Below, in pieces: positions 62,036 through 64,000 of a stretch of DNA of 64,000 bases. The stretch is taken from positions 2,222,501-2,286,500 of the forward strand of contig JAWNZC010000234.1 of assembly GCA_035771165.1 (NCBI GenBank), read 5' to 3'. The notes under the pieces are model-generated. The model ran no database searches, had not been told where the DNA came from, and was given only the letters and a program-made list of their open reading frames with translations. The DNA is from Paragorgia papillata (lineage: Eukaryota > Cnidaria > Anthozoa > Scleralcyonacea > Coralliidae). Made by a program: the position numbers and the translations under genes. The first letter of the stretch is position 1. The number at the start of each line of letters is the position of its first letter.

Positions 62036-62686
62036 GTTTCTTGAAAACTGAAGTGGAAAACACGTTTCAGACCCAAACTCTTGCACATTGATATTTTGTT
62101 AGGAGAATGAAACTAAATGCCTTGTATAGAACAGCATTTTGATTATCAGAAACTGAAACGAAAATGTGCGTAACCTTGGTTGCTATGGCAACAATGACGT
62201 TTCTAAATGGCTGCTAATTTGTGTTTAAACTAGTTTAATTCGCAAAAAAACTCGGTGACACCCAATTATTATTTTATTAAAAGTTTTCTTCTAGTATGAG
62301 TAATCGTTAGGCCAAATTAAAAAAAATTCTGTAGATCCAAATATTTTTATTAAGAATAATCATGTTTTTTTATTTGAAAAATTTTGGATACACAGAATTT
62401 TTTTAATTTGGCCTAACGATTACTCATACTAGAAGAAAACATTTAACAAAATAATAATTGTGGGTCACCGATGTTTTTTGCGAATTAAACTAGTTTAAAC
62501 GCAAATTAGCAGCCATTTTGAAACGTCATTGTTGCCATAGCAACCAAGGTTACGCACATTTTCGTTTCAGTTTCTGATTCTCAAAGTGCTGTTCTATACA
62601 AGGCATTTAGTTTCATTCTCCTATTAACAAAATTTTGGGTCTGAAACGTGTGTTTTCCACTTTTCAAGAAACTGTATGGAGCCACC
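62036..62686. mobile_element. TTAA foldback family, copy 5
   Basis: TTAA at 62032-62035 and 62687-62690. Right end GTATGGAGCCACC; left end has lost the GGTGGCTCC tip. Sequence is a diverged subfamily of copies 2-4. Confidence 0.88.
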
Positions 62687-62690
62687 TTAA

Positions 62691-62990
62691 CCCATTCCTT
62701 CCTGAGCTGGCCACATACTACCCCTTTGTTTTACTCTGCCTATTATGCTAGATGATTTTACTAATCAAAGGGAGAACCCGTAGACATGCTATAGGCAGCA
62801 ATGGGTTAACATGTTGTTATTTAACCTATTCCTTCGTTCCTTCCTGAGCTGGCCAAAAATGACCCCTAATTGTTTTACTCTACAGGTAGCTGTCTAACAC
62901 CAGACGATTCTACTTGTCAAAAGGAGAACCCTTGAGAAGACATCCTATAGAGCAGCAACGGATTAACCAAAAAATGCCCCCTTTACAGTG
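62691..62990. repeat. Three diverged copies of a CTGAGCTGGCCA-TTTTACTCT segment
   Basis: CCTTCCTGAGCTGGCCA at 62697 and 62837, each followed by TGTTTTACTC and a GGAGAACCC segment; also in SPR intron 4. An old dispersed repeat. Confidence 0.55.
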
Positions 62991-62999
62991 GTGGATTAA

Positions 63000-63760
63000 C
63001 CCTCCCAGGGCTGGGGGTAAAGAATATTTTAGAGCTAGTGGTTTGGGGGGAGGGGGAGGGCATAACTTTTGGGGGACACATTTTTTGGAGGTTGATCAAA
63101 ATCTGGGGCCAGATGCAAATGCCCCTTTATTTTCCCTCTATTGTCTTTGTCTAAAAATGCCAGATGATGGTAACACCACCCCCCCCCCCCCCAGGGTTGC
63201 CCGGGGGATGGTTACACTTACAGGAAGAATTTATTCATGCATTAAATGCATGAAGGAAGAATTTTCTTCCTGTAAGTGTAACATCCCCCCCCCCCCCCGG
63301 CAACCCTGGGGACAATGTAGAAACTCAAATCCCTGGGGTGGGGAATTGTTTTATTAATTTTGTCCCAGCGGTATAGGACGGAGAATGGACAGGGATGCAA
63401 GGAGATGTGCAGGGAGTCTGGTAACTAAAGTATTCATATTCAAAATGGTGACAAATTCATTGAAAGATTTCTCAGGTTGCTGAAAATCGATGCAGGGGTG
63501 CTGAAAAAGTGGGAAAAACTAGAGCTCAAAGGAAACAGCAACAGAAATGAGCCACTGTTTAAGTTAATTTACATTTGATGTTAAAACATGTTTAATTATA
63601 CATTTGTTTGATGTTAAAACTCATGTGTTTTTGTATTAGTTTTTCAGCCTTGCCCCAGGGTGGGGAATTGTCAAATTTCAAAGTCCTGGGGGTGGGGAAT
63701 TTGCGATGAGCTTCATACAAAATTCCAAATCCCGGGGGGGTGGATGGTTACAGGAAGAAT
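63000..63760. mobile_element. G/C-homopolymer foldback
   Basis: CCCAGGGTTGCC and GGCAACCCTGGGG pair at 63190-63310 around TTACACTTACAGGAAGAA and its inverse, with long C runs next to each. CCCTGGGGTGGGGAATTG-like segments repeat at 63330, 63655 and 63690. Confidence 0.6.
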
Positions 63761-63839
63761 TGATCCATGCATAACACCAGACGATTTTTGTATCTACTGC
63801 GCATGCACGAGTAGATACATTGCTGTCGTGCATGTAATG

Positions 63840-64000
63840 TAAGTTAAACAAAACATAGAATTAAACAATTGACTGACGACAAACCGCCGAAGCCAAATTG
63901 TAAACCAAGTACTTCATGTAAGTCAATGCTATGGCAGCATGGAGCGAAATCAGTTCAAGGAGTGAGAATATTTATTTCAAGAATAGAAGTTTTTACAAGC
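63840..64000. repeat. Repeat shared with 30427-30575
   Basis: Starts AAACAATTGACTGACGACAA and follows the same landmark order; continues past the window edge. Confidence 0.5.

Noticed and set aside
62914..63357. 147-codon Gly/Pro-rich frame
   Set aside because: Runs through G and C homopolymers and a hairpin; no domain.

Overview
The window looks like invertebrate metazoan DNA, most likely from a cnidarian (a stony coral or sea anemone). It is AT-rich and intron-rich, with few genes and a very high load of DNA transposons, Penelope-like elements and foldback (long inverted repeat) elements. The cnidarian assignment is an inference from gene and repeat style, not a database match. Only four host-type loci can be supported; everything else is mobile or repetitive DNA, often nested two or three deep.

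Host loci. (1) At the left edge, plus strand, is the 3' part of a gene with a two-exon SAM-like fold (139-202 and 296-512) and a candidate last exon with a polyadenylation signal near 4548-4732, broken by a one-base slip in a T run. (2) The central gene is a complete sepiapterin reductase (SPR), plus strand, six exons from 9673 to 36388. The exons join in phase into a 263-residue protein with the SDR cofactor motif, the S157-Y170-K174 catalytic residues and the substrate-anchoring D257. Its introns hold most of the mobile DNA. (3) On the minus strand, 44793-45196 is the last exon of a four-helix membrane protein, perhaps TspO/MBR-like. (4) Minus strand, 48007-48714, is a single-exon BTB/POZ protein.

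Mobile DNA by region. 0.9-4.3 kb: a 200-244 bp satellite interrupted by an inverted-repeat element. 4.9-6.2 kb: a 25-bp minisatellite that runs into a large palindrome, then a 7-bp repeat. 6.9-9.6 kb: a Mutator-like non-autonomous element (9-bp target duplication) carrying two nested hAT-type insertions and ending 94 bp before the SPR start codon; a relative lies inverted at 17.4-18.7 kb and a third element with the same termini at 28.8-30.4 kb. 12.2-15.7 kb: a hAT element whose four-exon transposase gene is open over 636 codons. 19.2-21.5 kb: two Penelope-like fragments head to head. 24-33 kb: TTAA- and TA-flanked foldbacks, long simple-sequence tracts and a 5S-rRNA-like SINE. 36.8-41.0 kb: a Polinton-like element (6-bp duplication, long TIRs) with two convergent genes. 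43-44.5 kb and 58.3-61.3 kb: Harbinger-like elements, the second carrying a frameshifted zinc-binding (ZAD-like) exon. 48.9-51.5 kb: a 2.6-kb element with 8-bp duplications. 51.8-55.5 kb: an IS3EU-like element with inverted arms and a 21-bp satellite organised into a 147-bp higher-order repeat. 55.5-64 kb: further foldbacks and G-rich repeats.

The host genes show no operon-like cooperation. The main functional story is a pterin/BH4-pathway gene surviving, with clean splice sites and frame, inside a dense transposon landscape. All target-site duplications and splice phases were read by eye; homology calls are from recognition of motifs, with no search run.
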